Below, one piece after another: positions 8,470 to 17,178 of a stretch of 64,000 bases of DNA. The notes under the pieces are model-generated. The model had not been told where the DNA came from. It searched no databases and saw nothing but the letters and a program-made list of their open reading frames with translations. Position numbers and translations under genes: made by a program. The stretch comes from Acidimicrobiaceae bacterium (GTDB lineage: Bacteria; Actinomycetota; Acidimicrobiia; Acidimicrobiales; RAAP-2): assembly GCA_003133665.1 (NCBI GenBank), contig PKYK01000034.1, positions 1-64,000 on the forward strand, written 5' to 3'. Each line of letters starts with the position of its first letter. The stretch's first letter is position 1.

Positions 8470-9549
8470 CTACTCCGCGTTCCTCAGCCGGACGATCACC
8501 TGGTTGGCGAGCAGTCGACCCTGCGGCGCCAACGTCACGCGGCCGTTCTCGACGCGGACCAGGTGCGCGATCTCGTCGAGCGAATCGAACGCCTCAGCCG
8601 GCACGCCTCGACGGGTGCGCAGCGCCAACGAGTCGCGTTCGAACTGCTTCGTCGGTTCGTCGAGGCGCTCCTCGCCGCCCAGGGGCCGCTCGCCGCCGTT
8701 CACCATCGCGATGTAGCGCTCGGGTGTGCGCACGTTCCAGTAGCGACGGCCCTGCTGGTGCGAGTGCGCGGCCGATCCGAAGCCGAAGTAGTCGCCTTGA
8801 TCCCAGTAGACGTGGTTGTGGCGGCACTCGTGGCCGGGCTTCGCCCAGTTCGAGATCTCCTCCCACCCGTAGCCGTTCGATTCGAGCACCCGACTGACGA
8901 GGTCGTAGGCGTCGGCCGTCTCGTCCTCGTCGGGGTGGCGGCTCGGGTCCCGGCCCAACGGCGTCGCCGGTTCGGGCGTCAGGGCGTAGCAGCTGACGTG
9001 GGGCGGGGGGAACTCCAGGCTCAGCAGGTCGTCAAGCGTGTGTTGCACGTCGTCGAGGGTCTCGGCGCGCGAGCCGATGATGAGGTCCATGTTCCAGGTG
9101 GCGAAGCCCGCCTCGTGCACCGCTCGCGACACCTGCGCGTGCGCCATGGTGCCGTGGCGTCGTCCGAGGTCGGCGAGGACCGCGGGCTGGGTCGACTGGA
9201 CGCCGAAACTCATCCGGTTCACCCCGCCGGCGCGGTACGCAGCAAGCCGAGCGACATCGGCGTCTTCGGGGTTGCACTCGACCGTGACCTCGCAGTCGTC
9301 GGTGCGCACGATGGCGTCGAGAATCTCCAGCAGTTTCTCGGGCGCGAGACGCGACGGCGTGCCGCCCCCGAAGAAGACCGACGTCGCCGCGGGCATGCCC
9401 TCGGCGTTGCTCCACCGGATCTCCTGGACGACCGCGGCGACGTAGTCGTCCATCAGGTGGTCACGGTCGGCGTAGGTCGCAAAGGCGCAGTAGTCGCATC
9501 GATGCGCACAGAACGGCACGTGGACGTACACGCCAAAGGGCTCGCTCAC
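8470..9549 (-). CDS. hemW: HemW-like radical SAM protein (coproporphyrinogen III oxidase family)
   Basis: 359 aa. Radical SAM motif C14xxxC18xxC21 in HVPFCAHRCDYCAF. The residue after the third cysteine is Ala-Phe instead of the extra cysteine of true HemN, which marks HemW, a haem-binding chaperone that passes haem to respiratory proteins. FFGGGTPSRL, ECNPEDAD and FGVQS are typical SAM-binding stretches. The C-terminal HemN domain is present. The GTG start overlaps the stop of a short photolyase-like remnant upstream (GTGA), an unusual coupling. Confidence 0.9.
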   Translation of the reverse strand: MSEPFGVYVHVPFCAHRCDYCAFATYADRDHLMDDYVAAVVQEIRWSNAEGMPAATSVFFGGGTPSRLAPEKLLEILDAIVRTDDCEVTVECNPEDADVARLAAYRAGGVNRMSFGVQSTQPAVLADLGRRHGTMAHAQVSRAVHEAGFATWNMDLIIGSRAETLDDVQHTLDDLLSLEFPPPHVSCYALTPEPATPLGRDPSRHPDEDETADAYDLVSRVLESNGYGWEEISNWAKPGHECRHNHVYWDQGDYFGFGSAAHSHQQGRRYWNVRTPERYIAMVNGGERPLGGEERLDEPTKQFERDSLALRTRRGVPAEAFDSLDEIAHLVRVENGRVTLAPQGRLLANQVIVRLRNAE

Positions 9550-9692
9550 GAGTTCACCTTCACGAGCTGACGGGCCCCGGCGAAGCGCGTCCGGGCCTCT
9601 GGTCGCTCACCCGACGCGTCAACCATCGGAGCCGCGTTGTCGGCCAGGCGTAGATCACGTCGGAGCCAGTAAATGCTGTATGGGGATGACAC
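9546..9692 (-). pseudogene. DNA photolyase/cryptochrome N-terminal remnant
   Basis: A 48-codon frame starting at GTG reads MSSPYSIYWLRRDLRLADN. The stretch IYWLRRDLRLADNAA is the hallmark first strand and loop of the photolyase/cryptochrome alpha/beta domain. The similarity ends after about 25 residues, and the frame closes at a stop overlapping the hemW start. Photolyases have about 450 residues, so this is a fragment left after a deletion, or a new short leader peptide. The first codons are less GC-rich at third positions (TCA, CCA, ATT, CTA) than the neighbours. Confidence 0.65.
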
Positions 9693-9718
9693 GGTTCCTC
9701 GCAATGCTCGCAGGCACC

Positions 9719-10462
9719 TTACCGGTCGGCGCGCGGCGTCAGCGGCGCCGTCGACCGGGCCACGCGCAGACGCCGGCCGAAGTGCTGCTCGATCGAGTCC
9801 TGCGCGATCATCGCCACCTCGCCGGCCCCCGGCGGCGGCGCCTCTCGCAACACGTTGGCGAGGTCGCCACCCAGGATCCGTCGAATGAGGGCCAGCCCCT
9901 CGGGCGAGAGGGTGTGGCCCGATCGGCACGCGGCGCAGAGCGTTCCGCCCACTTGGGCGTCGAAGGCCACCAACGGACCCTCGCGACCGCAGTTCACGCA
10001 ACTGTCGACGACCGGTTCGGATCCGTCGAGCGCCAGCAGCCGGAAGAAGAACGAGGCGGGAACCAGCGTCGGGTCGAACGAAGCATCGTCGAGGGTCAAC
10101 AGCACGCGCGCCAACAGGTCGAAGATCCCTTCGTCGGCGACGTCGTCCGAGGGAATCGCGTCGACCACCTCCACGACCGCGTACCCGGCGTTGATCCGCT
10201 CGTAGGACGAGCGCAGCGTCGTCAGTCGTTCGCGGTGCTGCACCTGGCGAGCAATGTAGAACTCGCCGCGCGTCTTCACCAGGTGGACGCGCACGTAGGC
10301 GAGGGCCTCGAGCGTCCCGCCGAGTTTGCTGGTGATCTTTCGGATGCCCTTCGCCAGGACCCGGACCTTGCCGTGTTCGCGGGTCCAGAGCACCACCACA
10401 CGGTCGGACTCGCCGGACTTGTAGGTCCGAAGCACCACGGCGTCGTCCTCGACCTCTCTCAC
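9719..10462 (-). CDS. recO: DNA repair protein RecO
   Basis: 247 aa. RecO loads RecA on SSB-coated DNA with RecR (RecFOR pathway). The N-terminal OB-fold begins with DDAVVLRTYKSGESDRVVVLWTREHGKVRVLAKGIRK, typical of the family. A zinc-binding cluster is present at C155, C158, C176 and C179 (CVNCGR, CAACRSG). The GTG start overlaps the stop of the small membrane protein gene upstream. The uppS-recO proximity is a common actinobacterial arrangement. Confidence 0.93.
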   Translation of the reverse strand: MREVEDDAVVLRTYKSGESDRVVVLWTREHGKVRVLAKGIRKITSKLGGTLEALAYVRVHLVKTRGEFYIARQVQHRERLTTLRSSYERINAGYAVVEVVDAIPSDDVADEGIFDLLARVLLTLDDASFDPTLVPASFFFRLLALDGSEPVVDSCVNCGREGPLVAFDAQVGGTLCAACRSGHTLSPEGLALIRRILGGDLANVLREAPPPGAGEVAMIAQDSIEQHFGRRLRVARSTAPLTPRADR

Positions 10463-10674
10463 TTCTTGGTCTTGTCCCCGTGTTCATCAAAGTGCTGCTG
10501 GCGCGGTTTGATGCCGAGGTACTTGTTCAGTTGCAGGCCGAGCACGACGAGAACGCCGAGCACGACCGGGATGGTGAGCGGCGCCACCAGGCTCGACACC
10601 CCGTTGGCCGCCAGCACCCACAAGAAGGCGTAGAACGCGAGGCCGACCACCAGCATGATCCGGCGCAGGCTCAC
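10459..10674 (-). CDS. Small membrane protein between uppS and recO
   Basis: 71 aa. It starts at a GTG overlapping the uppS stop and ends in a TGA overlapping the recO GTG, so the three genes form one chain with 4-nt overlaps at both joints. Two hydrophobic helices (about residues 6-26 and 31-50) are followed by a charged tail ending GDKTKK. No family recognised. The coupling suggests it is a real expressed protein, perhaps acting at the membrane near undecaprenyl-phosphate synthesis (inference). Confidence 0.75.
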   Translation of the reverse strand: MSLRRIMLVVGLAFYAFLWVLAANGVSSLVAPLTIPVVLGVLVVLGLQLNKYLGIKPRQQHFDEHGDKTKK

Positions 10675-11411
10675 TTGTCGAGACCTCCGAAGCGACGTTC
10701 TCGCTGTTGGTACTCCTCGATGGCCCCAAAGAGGTCCTCGCGGCGAAAGTCGGGCCACAGCACGTCGGTGAACACCAGCTCGGAGTACGCCATCTCCCAG
10801 AGCAGGAAGTTCGATATCCGGTACTCGCCCGACGTTCGCACCACGAGGTCGGGGTCGGGAAGTTCGGGGTGGTAGAGCCGGGATCGCAGGGCCTTCTCGT
10901 CGATCTTCTTGACCGGGACCTTGTCGGCCACGAGCCGCTGGACGGCGTCGACGATCTCGGCCCGTCCGCCGTAGTTGAACGCGATATTGAGCGTGAGGAC
11001 CTTGTTCTGCTTGGTGAGCCCTTCGGCTTCGTCCATGCTCTGGAGCACCCGCTTGGGCACGCGCCAGTCGCGCCGACCCGAGAACGTGATGCGAACGCCC
11101 TCGGCGTGCAATTCGTGCTGGCGACGTTGCAGGAGCCCCCGGTTGAAGTTCATCAGGTACCGGACCTCGTCGACGGGCCGGCGCCAGTTCTCCGTCGAGA
11201 AGGCGTAGACGGTCAGTGTCTTCACACCAATGGCCAGGGCGCCGTAGGTGACGTCGACGAGCGCCTCCTCGCCGGCGGCGTGCCCTTCGGTGCGCGCGAG
11301 GCCCCGACGCTGGGCCCAACGGCCGTTGCCGTCCATCACCACGGCGACGTGGCTCGGCACGCTCCGTCGGTCAATCGACGCGGGAACCGCTGAGGGGCGT
11401 GGATCGGGCAC
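10671..11411 (-). CDS. uppS: Isoprenyl transferase (cis-prenyl diphosphate synthase)
   Basis: 246 aa. Condenses isopentenyl diphosphate onto an allylic diphosphate to make the long cis-prenyl carrier lipid for cell-wall synthesis. The catalytic motif VAVVMDGNGRWAQRRG holds the conserved Asp at 27. YAFSTENWRRP and the C-terminal region (DPDLVVRTSGEYRISNFLLWEMAYSEL) match the family. Length is normal. It is divergent from the helicase gene across about 60 bp and heads the uppS-small protein-recO chain. Confidence 0.95.
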   Translation of the reverse strand: MPDPRPSAVPASIDRRSVPSHVAVVMDGNGRWAQRRGLARTEGHAAGEEALVDVTYGALAIGVKTLTVYAFSTENWRRPVDEVRYLMNFNRGLLQRRQHELHAEGVRITFSGRRDWRVPKRVLQSMDEAEGLTKQNKVLTLNIAFNYGGRAEIVDAVQRLVADKVPVKKIDEKALRSRLYHPELPDPDLVVRTSGEYRISNFLLWEMAYSELVFTDVLWPDFRREDLFGAIEEYQQRERRFGGLDK

Positions 11412-11474
11412 GAATGAAACTTAGTTCGTCGACCTCGAAAAGAACTCGTCGCGGCCAGCCCCTAAGGTCGACGC

Positions 11475-13472
11475 GTGAAATCCTTCGACCCCGACGAGGA
11501 ACAGTCCTACGTCGAACCCGACGACGAAACCGGCATCCGACTGGACGACGACGTCGTCGCCATCGACGCCGAGCGCGCCCTGGCCCTGCTCGATCGGATC
11601 ACCCACGACCTGCCCGGCGGCGGGGAGAGTCGCGAGGGCCAGCGCCAGATGGTGCGCGCGGTGGCGACCTCGTTCTCGCGGCGCCAGCACACCGTGATCG
11701 AGGCGGGCACCGGCATCGGAAAGTCGCTCGCCTATCTCGTGCCCGCGGCGATGACCGCCAAGCGCGTCGTCATCGCGACGGCCACCAAGAACCTGCAGGA
11801 TCAGCTCGCCACCAAGGACGCACCCACGGTGGCCCAGCACACCGGCGGCGTCAAGGTCGCGGTCTTGAAGGGCAAGAACAACTACCTCTGTCGCAACCGG
11901 GCCCACGGCGTCGGCGGCGGCACCCAGATGAGTTTCGACGACGGCACCGAAGTGCCCAAGGGCGTCGCCGACCAGATGCGCCGCATCCTGCAGTGGTCCA
12001 ACGAGACCCAGACCGGCGACCGCGACGAGTTGCCGTTCGAAATCGACGCGCGCGCCTGGCGGGGGCTGTCGGTGACCCCCCAGGAGTGCCTCGGTCGGGT
12101 GCAGTGCCCCCAGGGCCAGGCCTGCTTCGCCGAACTGGCGAAGGATCGAGCCGCCGAGAGTTCGTTGCTCATCGTCAATACCCACCTCTACGCGGCGCAC
12201 CTGGCGTCGGGATCGATGCTGCTGCCCGCACACGAGTTCGTGGTCTTCGACGAGGCCCACGAGATACTCGACATCTTCGCGACGCTGCTCGGGACGTCGC
12301 TCAACGCGTCGAGGCTGCGCGCCCTCGCGGGCGTCGCGCGACCGCTCCTCGGCGCGGACCACCTCGAGCGCTGCGTCGAGCTCGTCGCGGTGGCCGATCG
12401 ATTCGCGGCGTCGCTGCAGGCCCAATTCGACGCCGAGCAGCTGACGGGGCTCAACGAGGACTGCGTTCGAGACCTCGGCCGGGCCAGCGAACTCGTCGTG
12501 CAGATCATCGAGGCGCTGCGCTCGTTCGCCACCAGCGGCGCCGAAGGCGAGGCCCGAAGGATCCGGGCCCTCGGACCGGCCGTCCACCTCGGCAACGACC
12601 TCGAGCGGGTCGCCAAGGTGCGCGACGGGGAGTTGCTCTATCTCACGAAACGCGATCGCGAGGTCGACATCGAGATCTCGCTCGTGGACGTCGGCCCCCG
12701 GCTTCGAGACGACCTCTGGGGCTCGGTGACGGCCGTTCTCACGAGTGCCACGATTCCCGACACGCTGCCCGCGAGTCTCGGACTGGCTGGCGACTGCGTC
12801 GTCGAGCACTTCGCCAGCCCCTTCGACTACCAGACGAACGCCCTGCTCTACGTTCCCGACAACTTCCCCGAGCGCAAGGCCGCCGGCGCCGAAGCGGCGA
12901 TCATCGACGAACTCGTGGAATTGATCGCCGCGGCCGGCGGACGCACGCTGGCGCTCTTCACCAACCGGTCGGTGATGAACCGGGTCGCCGAAGCAGTGTC
13001 GCCGCGCCTCGACACGCCGGTCCTGGTCCAGGGAACGTTGTCACGCCAACGAATCATCGAGGAGTTCCGCGACAGCGCCGAGGCCAGTCTCTTCGCGGTC
13101 ACGAGTTTCTGGCAGGGAATCGACGTGCCCGGACACTCGCTCAGCCTCGTGACCATCGACCGGCTGCCCTTCGCGGTGCCGACCGACCCCCTGGCCGAAG
13201 CCCGGCGCAGCCGATCCGAGAGGCCCTTCTACGAGGTCGATCTGCCCCGGGCCGCCATGCTGTTGGCCCAGGGGGTGGGACGACTGATCCGAAACAGCAC
13301 CGACCGCGGCGTCGTGGCGGTTCTCGACACCCGCCTCGCGGAGTCCAGCTACCGGTCGGCGCTCTTTCGCAAACTGCCGCCGATGAAGCGGACCCGCGAC
13401 AAGACCCAGGTCCACGCCTTCCTGCGCGAACTCCGGGGCGAACCACGCGACCTCAGCAGTCCACCCCAATAG
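11475..13472 (+). CDS. ATP-dependent DNA helicase, DinG/XPD type
   Basis: 665 aa superfamily 2 helicase with an iron-sulfur domain. Walker A AGTGIGKS is at residues 77-84, the four likely cluster ligands are C139, C205, C211 and C217, and the DEAH box is at 259-262. C-terminal motifs V-VI are visible (SFWQGIDVPG, LAQGVGRLIRNSTDRGVV). The enzyme should unwind 5'-to-3' and may resolve R-loops or forked DNA. It is flanked by a hairpin downstream and transcribed away from uppS. Confidence 0.9.
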   Translation: MKSFDPDEEQSYVEPDDETGIRLDDDVVAIDAERALALLDRITHDLPGGGESREGQRQMVRAVATSFSRRQHTVIEAGTGIGKSLAYLVPAAMTAKRVVIATATKNLQDQLATKDAPTVAQHTGGVKVAVLKGKNNYLCRNRAHGVGGGTQMSFDDGTEVPKGVADQMRRILQWSNETQTGDRDELPFEIDARAWRGLSVTPQECLGRVQCPQGQACFAELAKDRAAESSLLIVNTHLYAAHLASGSMLLPAHEFVVFDEAHEILDIFATLLGTSLNASRLRALAGVARPLLGADHLERCVELVAVADRFAASLQAQFDAEQLTGLNEDCVRDLGRASELVVQIIEALRSFATSGAEGEARRIRALGPAVHLGNDLERVAKVRDGELLYLTKRDREVDIEISLVDVGPRLRDDLWGSVTAVLTSATIPDTLPASLGLAGDCVVEHFASPFDYQTNALLYVPDNFPERKAAGAEAAIIDELVELIAAAGGRTLALFTNRSVMNRVAEAVSPRLDTPVLVQGTLSRQRIIEEFRDSAEASLFAVTSFWQGIDVPGHSLSLVTIDRLPFAVPTDPLAEARRSRSERPFYEVDLPRAAMLLAQGVGRLIRNSTDRGVVAVLDTRLAESSYRSALFRKLPPMKRTRDKTQVHAFLRELRGEPRDLSSPPQ

Positions 13473-13507
13473 GCCGGGAACAACGGTCTTGCCAGACCAT
13501 CGGTTCG

Positions 13508-13530
13508 ATCCGACCCTTTCGGGGTCGGAT
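13508..13530 (+). terminator. Perfect hairpin after the helicase gene
   Basis: A 9-bp perfect stem (ATCCGACCC paired with GGGTCGGAT, loop of five bases) lies 35 nt after the helicase stop. There is no strong T run, only TATACTACTATTT. It may act as a terminator or be part of the regulatory region of the next gene. Confidence 0.5.
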
Positions 13531-13539
13531 ATACTACTA

Positions 13540-13562
13540 TTTCACTAGATAATATGGTGAAA
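13540..13562 (+). promoter_or_regulatory. Operator-like palindrome overlapping a -10 sequence
   Basis: TTTCAC and GTGAAA form an inverted repeat with an 11-nt AT-rich spacer that includes GATAAT, a good -10 hexamer. It sits about 17 bp ahead of the TTG start of the TauE/SafE gene. A dimeric repressor binding here would block the promoter. The arrangement is seen directly; the regulator is unknown. Confidence 0.45.
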
Positions 13563-13578
13563 GCGAGAAGGAGTCCCC

Positions 13579-14496
13579 TTGCACATTGATACCTACCTCG
13601 TTCTCGGCAGCGCCGTGGTGGGACTTCTCGTCGGGATGACCGGTATGGGCGGAGGAGCCCTGATGACCCCGATGCTGGTGCTGGTCTTCGGCATCGCACC
13701 GTCCGCGGCCATCTCCTCGGACCTCGTGGCGGCCCTCTTCATGAAGCCGGCGGGCGTCGCGATTCACTGGCAGCGCAAGACGGTCCAAGGCCAAATAGTG
13801 AGGCTCCTCTGCATCGGCTCGGTGCCGGCGGCGTTCGTCGGCACGTACGCCATGCACCTGATGGGCCAGAGCGCCGGCGCCGAACGGCACCTGCAACTCC
13901 TCCTCGGCCTCGCGCTCGTGACCGGGGCCGCGGCCATGATCGTTCGTGCGCTGATCATGAAGCAGCGCACCGCGACGAGCGACGTGCTGGCGGTGCGAAC
14001 GCTGCCCACCGTCTTGGTCGGCATCGGCGGGGGCTTCATGGTCGGGCTCACGTCGGTGGGCGCCGGATCACTCATCCTGGTGCTCCTGCTGGCGCTCTAC
14101 CCCACCATCCGCAGCGACCAGCTCGTGGGCACGGACCTGGCCCAGTCGGTGCCGCTCACCCTGGGCGCCACCGCGGGCACCCTGCTCTTTGGCCACGTGG
14201 CCTTCGCGCTGACCACCTCGATCATCCTGGGCAGCGTGCCCGCGGTCATCATCGGCTCACTGATCTCCTCGCGCGGAACGAACCACCTGATTCGACCCGT
14301 CATCACCGGCGTCGTCCTGCTCAGCGGACTCAAGTACCTGGGGCTTCCCACGACCGCGCTCGGCATCGCGGCGCTGCCGACGATGCTCTTCGTGCTGGTC
14401 GCGATCCTGCGGGCGAAGAACGCTGTTCCAATGGACAATCTGGCGATGCCCTCGTCAGTGCGTCGACAGTTCGACGCGCTCGACCCGCAGTCCTAG
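13579..14496 (+). CDS. Sulfite exporter TauE/SafE family protein
   Basis: 305 aa, about eight transmembrane helices. The N-terminal repeat contains GLLVGMTGMGGGALMTPMLVLVFGI followed by AISSDLVAALFMKPAG, and the second repeat has GFMVGLTSVGAGSLILVLLLAL, the paired glycine-rich motifs of the TauE/SafE fold. Members export sulfite, sulfoacetate or other small organic anions. The TTG start is preceded by GAGAAGGAG. Its stop overlaps that of era on the other strand. Confidence 0.85.
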   Translation: MHIDTYLVLGSAVVGLLVGMTGMGGGALMTPMLVLVFGIAPSAAISSDLVAALFMKPAGVAIHWQRKTVQGQIVRLLCIGSVPAAFVGTYAMHLMGQSAGAERHLQLLLGLALVTGAAAMIVRALIMKQRTATSDVLAVRTLPTVLVGIGGGFMVGLTSVGAGSLILVLLLALYPTIRSDQLVGTDLAQSVPLTLGATAGTLLFGHVAFALTTSIILGSVPAVIIGSLISSRGTNHLIRPVITGVVLLSGLKYLGLPTTALGIAALPTMLFVLVAILRAKNAVPMDNLAMPSSVRRQFDALDPQS

Positions 14497-15398
14497 TAGC
14501 CGAGGCGGTCGAGGATGTCGTCGCGCTTCTGCCAGCCCGGCTCGACCGAGACGCGTAGCTCGAGAAAACAGCCCTCCGGCAACTGACGGCGTGCGGCGAT
14601 GCCCACGTCCTTCAACAGTTGGCCGCCCTTGCCGATCACCATGCCCTTCTGGCTCTCGCGCTCGACGAGGATCTCGACGGTGATATGGGGCCATTCGAAT
14701 TCGGTCACTCGACAGTGGATGGAGTGGGGAAGTTCCTGCTTGGTCTTTCGAACGAGCTGCTCGCGAACGAGTTCGGCCACCCACATCGCCTCGGGCACGT
14801 CGGACACCTCGTCCTCGGGGAACAGGTACGGGGACTCGGGCATGGCGTCTCTGACGTAGCGGACCAGCTCGGCCGTGCCCTCGCCCGTCTTGGCCGACAC
14901 CGGGAAGTACTCCACGCGGTCCACGACGTCGCCGAGCTGGCGATCCTCGGCGATCTCGCGCACCGCGTCGACCGCCGCCATCAGCTGCGCTGCGGTGGCC
15001 TCGCGTGACGTTCGGTCGATCTTGTTGACTACCACGCACGGCCGGGGTCCGGGCTCGTGGCGCGACGACTCGAGCAGAGTCGTCAGGACCATTCGGTCTC
15101 CCGGTCCGATCGAGGCGCCCGCCTCGATCACCGCCAGGATGACGTCGACGTCGTCGGCGGCGGCGCGTGCGGTGTCGTTCAGTCGCCCGCCGAGTGTCGT
15201 GCGGGGCCGGTGGATGCCCGGCGTGTCGACGAAGATCACCTGAATCCCGTCTTCGGTCAAGATCCCGCGGATGGCGTTGCGCGTCGTGTTGGGCGAGGGT
15301 GAGGTGATTGAGACCTTGGTGCCGATCACCTGGTTCAGCAGGGTTGATTTGCCGACGTTCGGTCGCCCGATGATGGCCGCGAACCCCGAACGCGTCAT
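14493..15398 (-). CDS. era: GTPase Era
   Basis: 301 aa. GTPase that binds the 3' end of 16S rRNA during small-subunit assembly. G1 GRPNVGKS is at residues 11-18, G3 is DTPG near 58-61, and G4 NKID is at 125-128. The C-terminal KH domain has the VIGKGGQLLKDVG loop. It follows the CorC-type gene with a 4-nt overlap, the usual ybeY-corC-era order. Confidence 0.96.
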   Translation of the reverse strand: MTRSGFAAIIGRPNVGKSTLLNQVIGTKVSITSPSPNTTRNAIRGILTEDGIQVIFVDTPGIHRPRTTLGGRLNDTARAAADDVDVILAVIEAGASIGPGDRMVLTTLLESSRHEPGPRPCVVVNKIDRTSREATAAQLMAAVDAVREIAEDRQLGDVVDRVEYFPVSAKTGEGTAELVRYVRDAMPESPYLFPEDEVSDVPEAMWVAELVREQLVRKTKQELPHSIHCRVTEFEWPHITVEILVERESQKGMVIGKGGQLLKDVGIAARRQLPEGCFLELRVSVEPGWQKRDDILDRLGY

Positions 15399-16675
15399 TC
15401 GCTCTCCAGTGGCTCGATGAGCACCTCTTCGATGCGCCGGCCATCCATGCGCACGACCGTCAGACGGTAGTGGTGCGTCGCGTAGACGTCACCGACGGCG
15501 GGCACGCCACCGGCCAGATCGAGCACGAGTCCTCCGACCGTGTCCCAGCCGTCCTTGGGCAACGCCAACCCGTAGTCCAGGTTCGCGTCGTCGATGTTCA
15601 ACCGACCGCTCAGCGTGATGCCGGCATCAATCGACTGGGCCGCGCTCTCCACTTCGACGGTCGGGTCGGACTCGTCAGTGATCTCGCCGACCAGCTCCTC
15701 GAGAATGTCCTCCAGGGTCACGAGCCCGGCCGTCCCGCCGTACTCGTCGACCACCACGAAGAGGTGGCTCTTGGCGCGGCGGATCTCCGTGAGCAGCGAC
15801 GCCACCCTCTTGGTCTCGGGGACGAACTGGGGCTCTCCCATGTGGTCGCGCACCAGCTCCTCGCCGTGACCGTTCGCCACGAGGCCCGCGAGGTGACGAA
15901 GATTGACGATGCCGACCACGTCGTCGACGCCCTCGCCCAACACGGGGATGCGCGAGCGGCCGGTCTCGATCGCGAGGTCGAGTGCGGCGCGAATCGTCGC
16001 ACTGTCGGCGATGTCGACCATGTCGATGCGCGGCACCATGACTTCGCGCACGATGGTGTCGCCGAACTCGATGACCGAGTGGATGAAGTTGCGCTCCTCC
16101 GAGGCAATCGCCTGGTCCTCGTGCGCCACGTCGGCCATCGCCAGGATCTCGGATTCGGTCATCCGCTGGGTCGCACCGGGCGAGCCGAACAGACCGTTCA
16201 CCGACTTAGCGATCGCGAGGAGCAGGCTGGAGATCCACTGGATTGGCCAGAACTTCAAGATCGCCCCGACGATCGGCGCGGCGGCCAGCGCGGCGCTGTC
16301 GGGGTACTGCACCGCGAAGTTCTTCGGGATGGCTTCGAAGATCACGAAGATGACGACGACTTCTCCGGCCGTGGCGACCAGCACCCCGGCGGCGCCAAAG
16401 AGGTGGCCCGCGAGCACGCCGACCATCGTCGCCGACACCAATTGGCAGATCAGGACCAGCAGCAGGAGCGGATTGAGGAACATCTCCGGCGTCTCGGCGA
16501 GTTCGACGAGTGCCCGCGCGCCGTGGCGTTCCTGGTCGCGCAGTGAACGGGCCCGGGACTTGTTCATCCGCACCAGTGACGTCTCGGCCATGGCGAAGAA
16601 TCCCGACAGGATGAGCAGCACGAGCACGCTGAGCGAGAGATACGTGTCGCCGCTCGACCACGTGGCGGCGATCAC
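15395..16675 (-). CDS. Hemolysin-family CBS-domain membrane protein (CorC/CNNM type)
   Basis: 426 aa. The N-terminal DUF21/CNNM membrane domain has about four helices (residues 10-135), then comes a CBS pair (about 205-330; HSVIEFGDTIVREVMVPRIDMV marks its start), then a C-terminal CorC/HlyC transporter-associated domain (about 345-425). Related proteins are linked to magnesium or cobalt efflux. Overlaps of 4 nt with ybeY upstream and era downstream indicate one operon. Confidence 0.9.
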   Translation of the reverse strand: MIAATWSSGDTYLSLSVLVLLILSGFFAMAETSLVRMNKSRARSLRDQERHGARALVELAETPEMFLNPLLLLVLICQLVSATMVGVLAGHLFGAAGVLVATAGEVVVIFVIFEAIPKNFAVQYPDSAALAAAPIVGAILKFWPIQWISSLLLAIAKSVNGLFGSPGATQRMTESEILAMADVAHEDQAIASEERNFIHSVIEFGDTIVREVMVPRIDMVDIADSATIRAALDLAIETGRSRIPVLGEGVDDVVGIVNLRHLAGLVANGHGEELVRDHMGEPQFVPETKRVASLLTEIRRAKSHLFVVVDEYGGTAGLVTLEDILEELVGEITDESDPTVEVESAAQSIDAGITLSGRLNIDDANLDYGLALPKDGWDTVGGLVLDLAGGVPAVGDVYATHHYRLTVVRMDGRRIEEVLIEPLESE

Positions 16676-17178
16676 GAGCCACCCGCCTTGTAGTGTCGGG
16701 CGAGCAGCTCGCGTTCACGGGCTTCCATGCGATCGGCCTCGTCATCGACCGCGTGGTCCCAGCCCAGCAGGTGCAGGACCCCGTGAACGACCAGGAGCGC
16801 GATCTCATCGTCAAGGGAGCACTCGTGCTCGATCGCGTTGCGCGCGGCCACGGCCGGACAGATCACGATGTCGCCGATCAGCTGGGGTATCTCGGGCGTC
16901 GGGGGCTCCCCCGGACCACTGCCCCCCGCGTCGGGTACCCGACCGGTGGGCTCGGGCTCGGAGTCGATGGGGAAGCTGAGGACGTCAGTCGGACCGTCCT
17001 TGCCCATGAACTGCTGATTGAGCGACGCGATCGTGAGCTCGTCGGCGAAGATCAGCGAGACCTCGGCGAGCCCGCGCACGCCCTCGTCGACCAGTGCGCC
17101 GTTCGCGAGGGCGATCCAGCGCTCGAGGTCGATGTAGTGGTCGTGCTGCTCGTCGGCGGCGTAGATGTCGATGGTCAT
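16672..17178 (-). CDS. ybeY: Endoribonuclease YbeY
   Basis: 168 aa. Single-strand-specific RNase for 16S rRNA 3' maturation and ribosome quality control. The zinc site HGVLHLLGWDH places His at 132, 136 and 142. The FMGKDGPTDVLSFP strand is present. An insertion rich in Gly and Pro (about residues 72-98) is longer than in E. coli. The start overlaps the phoH stop and the stop overlaps the corC-type gene. Confidence 0.95.
   Translation of the reverse strand: MTIDIYAADEQHDHYIDLERWIALANGALVDEGVRGLAEVSLIFADELTIASLNQQFMGKDGPTDVLSFPIDSEPEPTGRVPDAGGSGPGEPPTPEIPQLIGDIVICPAVAARNAIEHECSLDDEIALLVVHGVLHLLGWDHAVDDEADRMEARERELLARHYKAGGS

Noticed and set aside
11399-13552. 717-codon plus-strand frame over the helicase gene, and a 462-codon antisense frame at 11421-12809
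   Set aside because: High-GC artefacts; the helicase frame has all motifs and normal composition.
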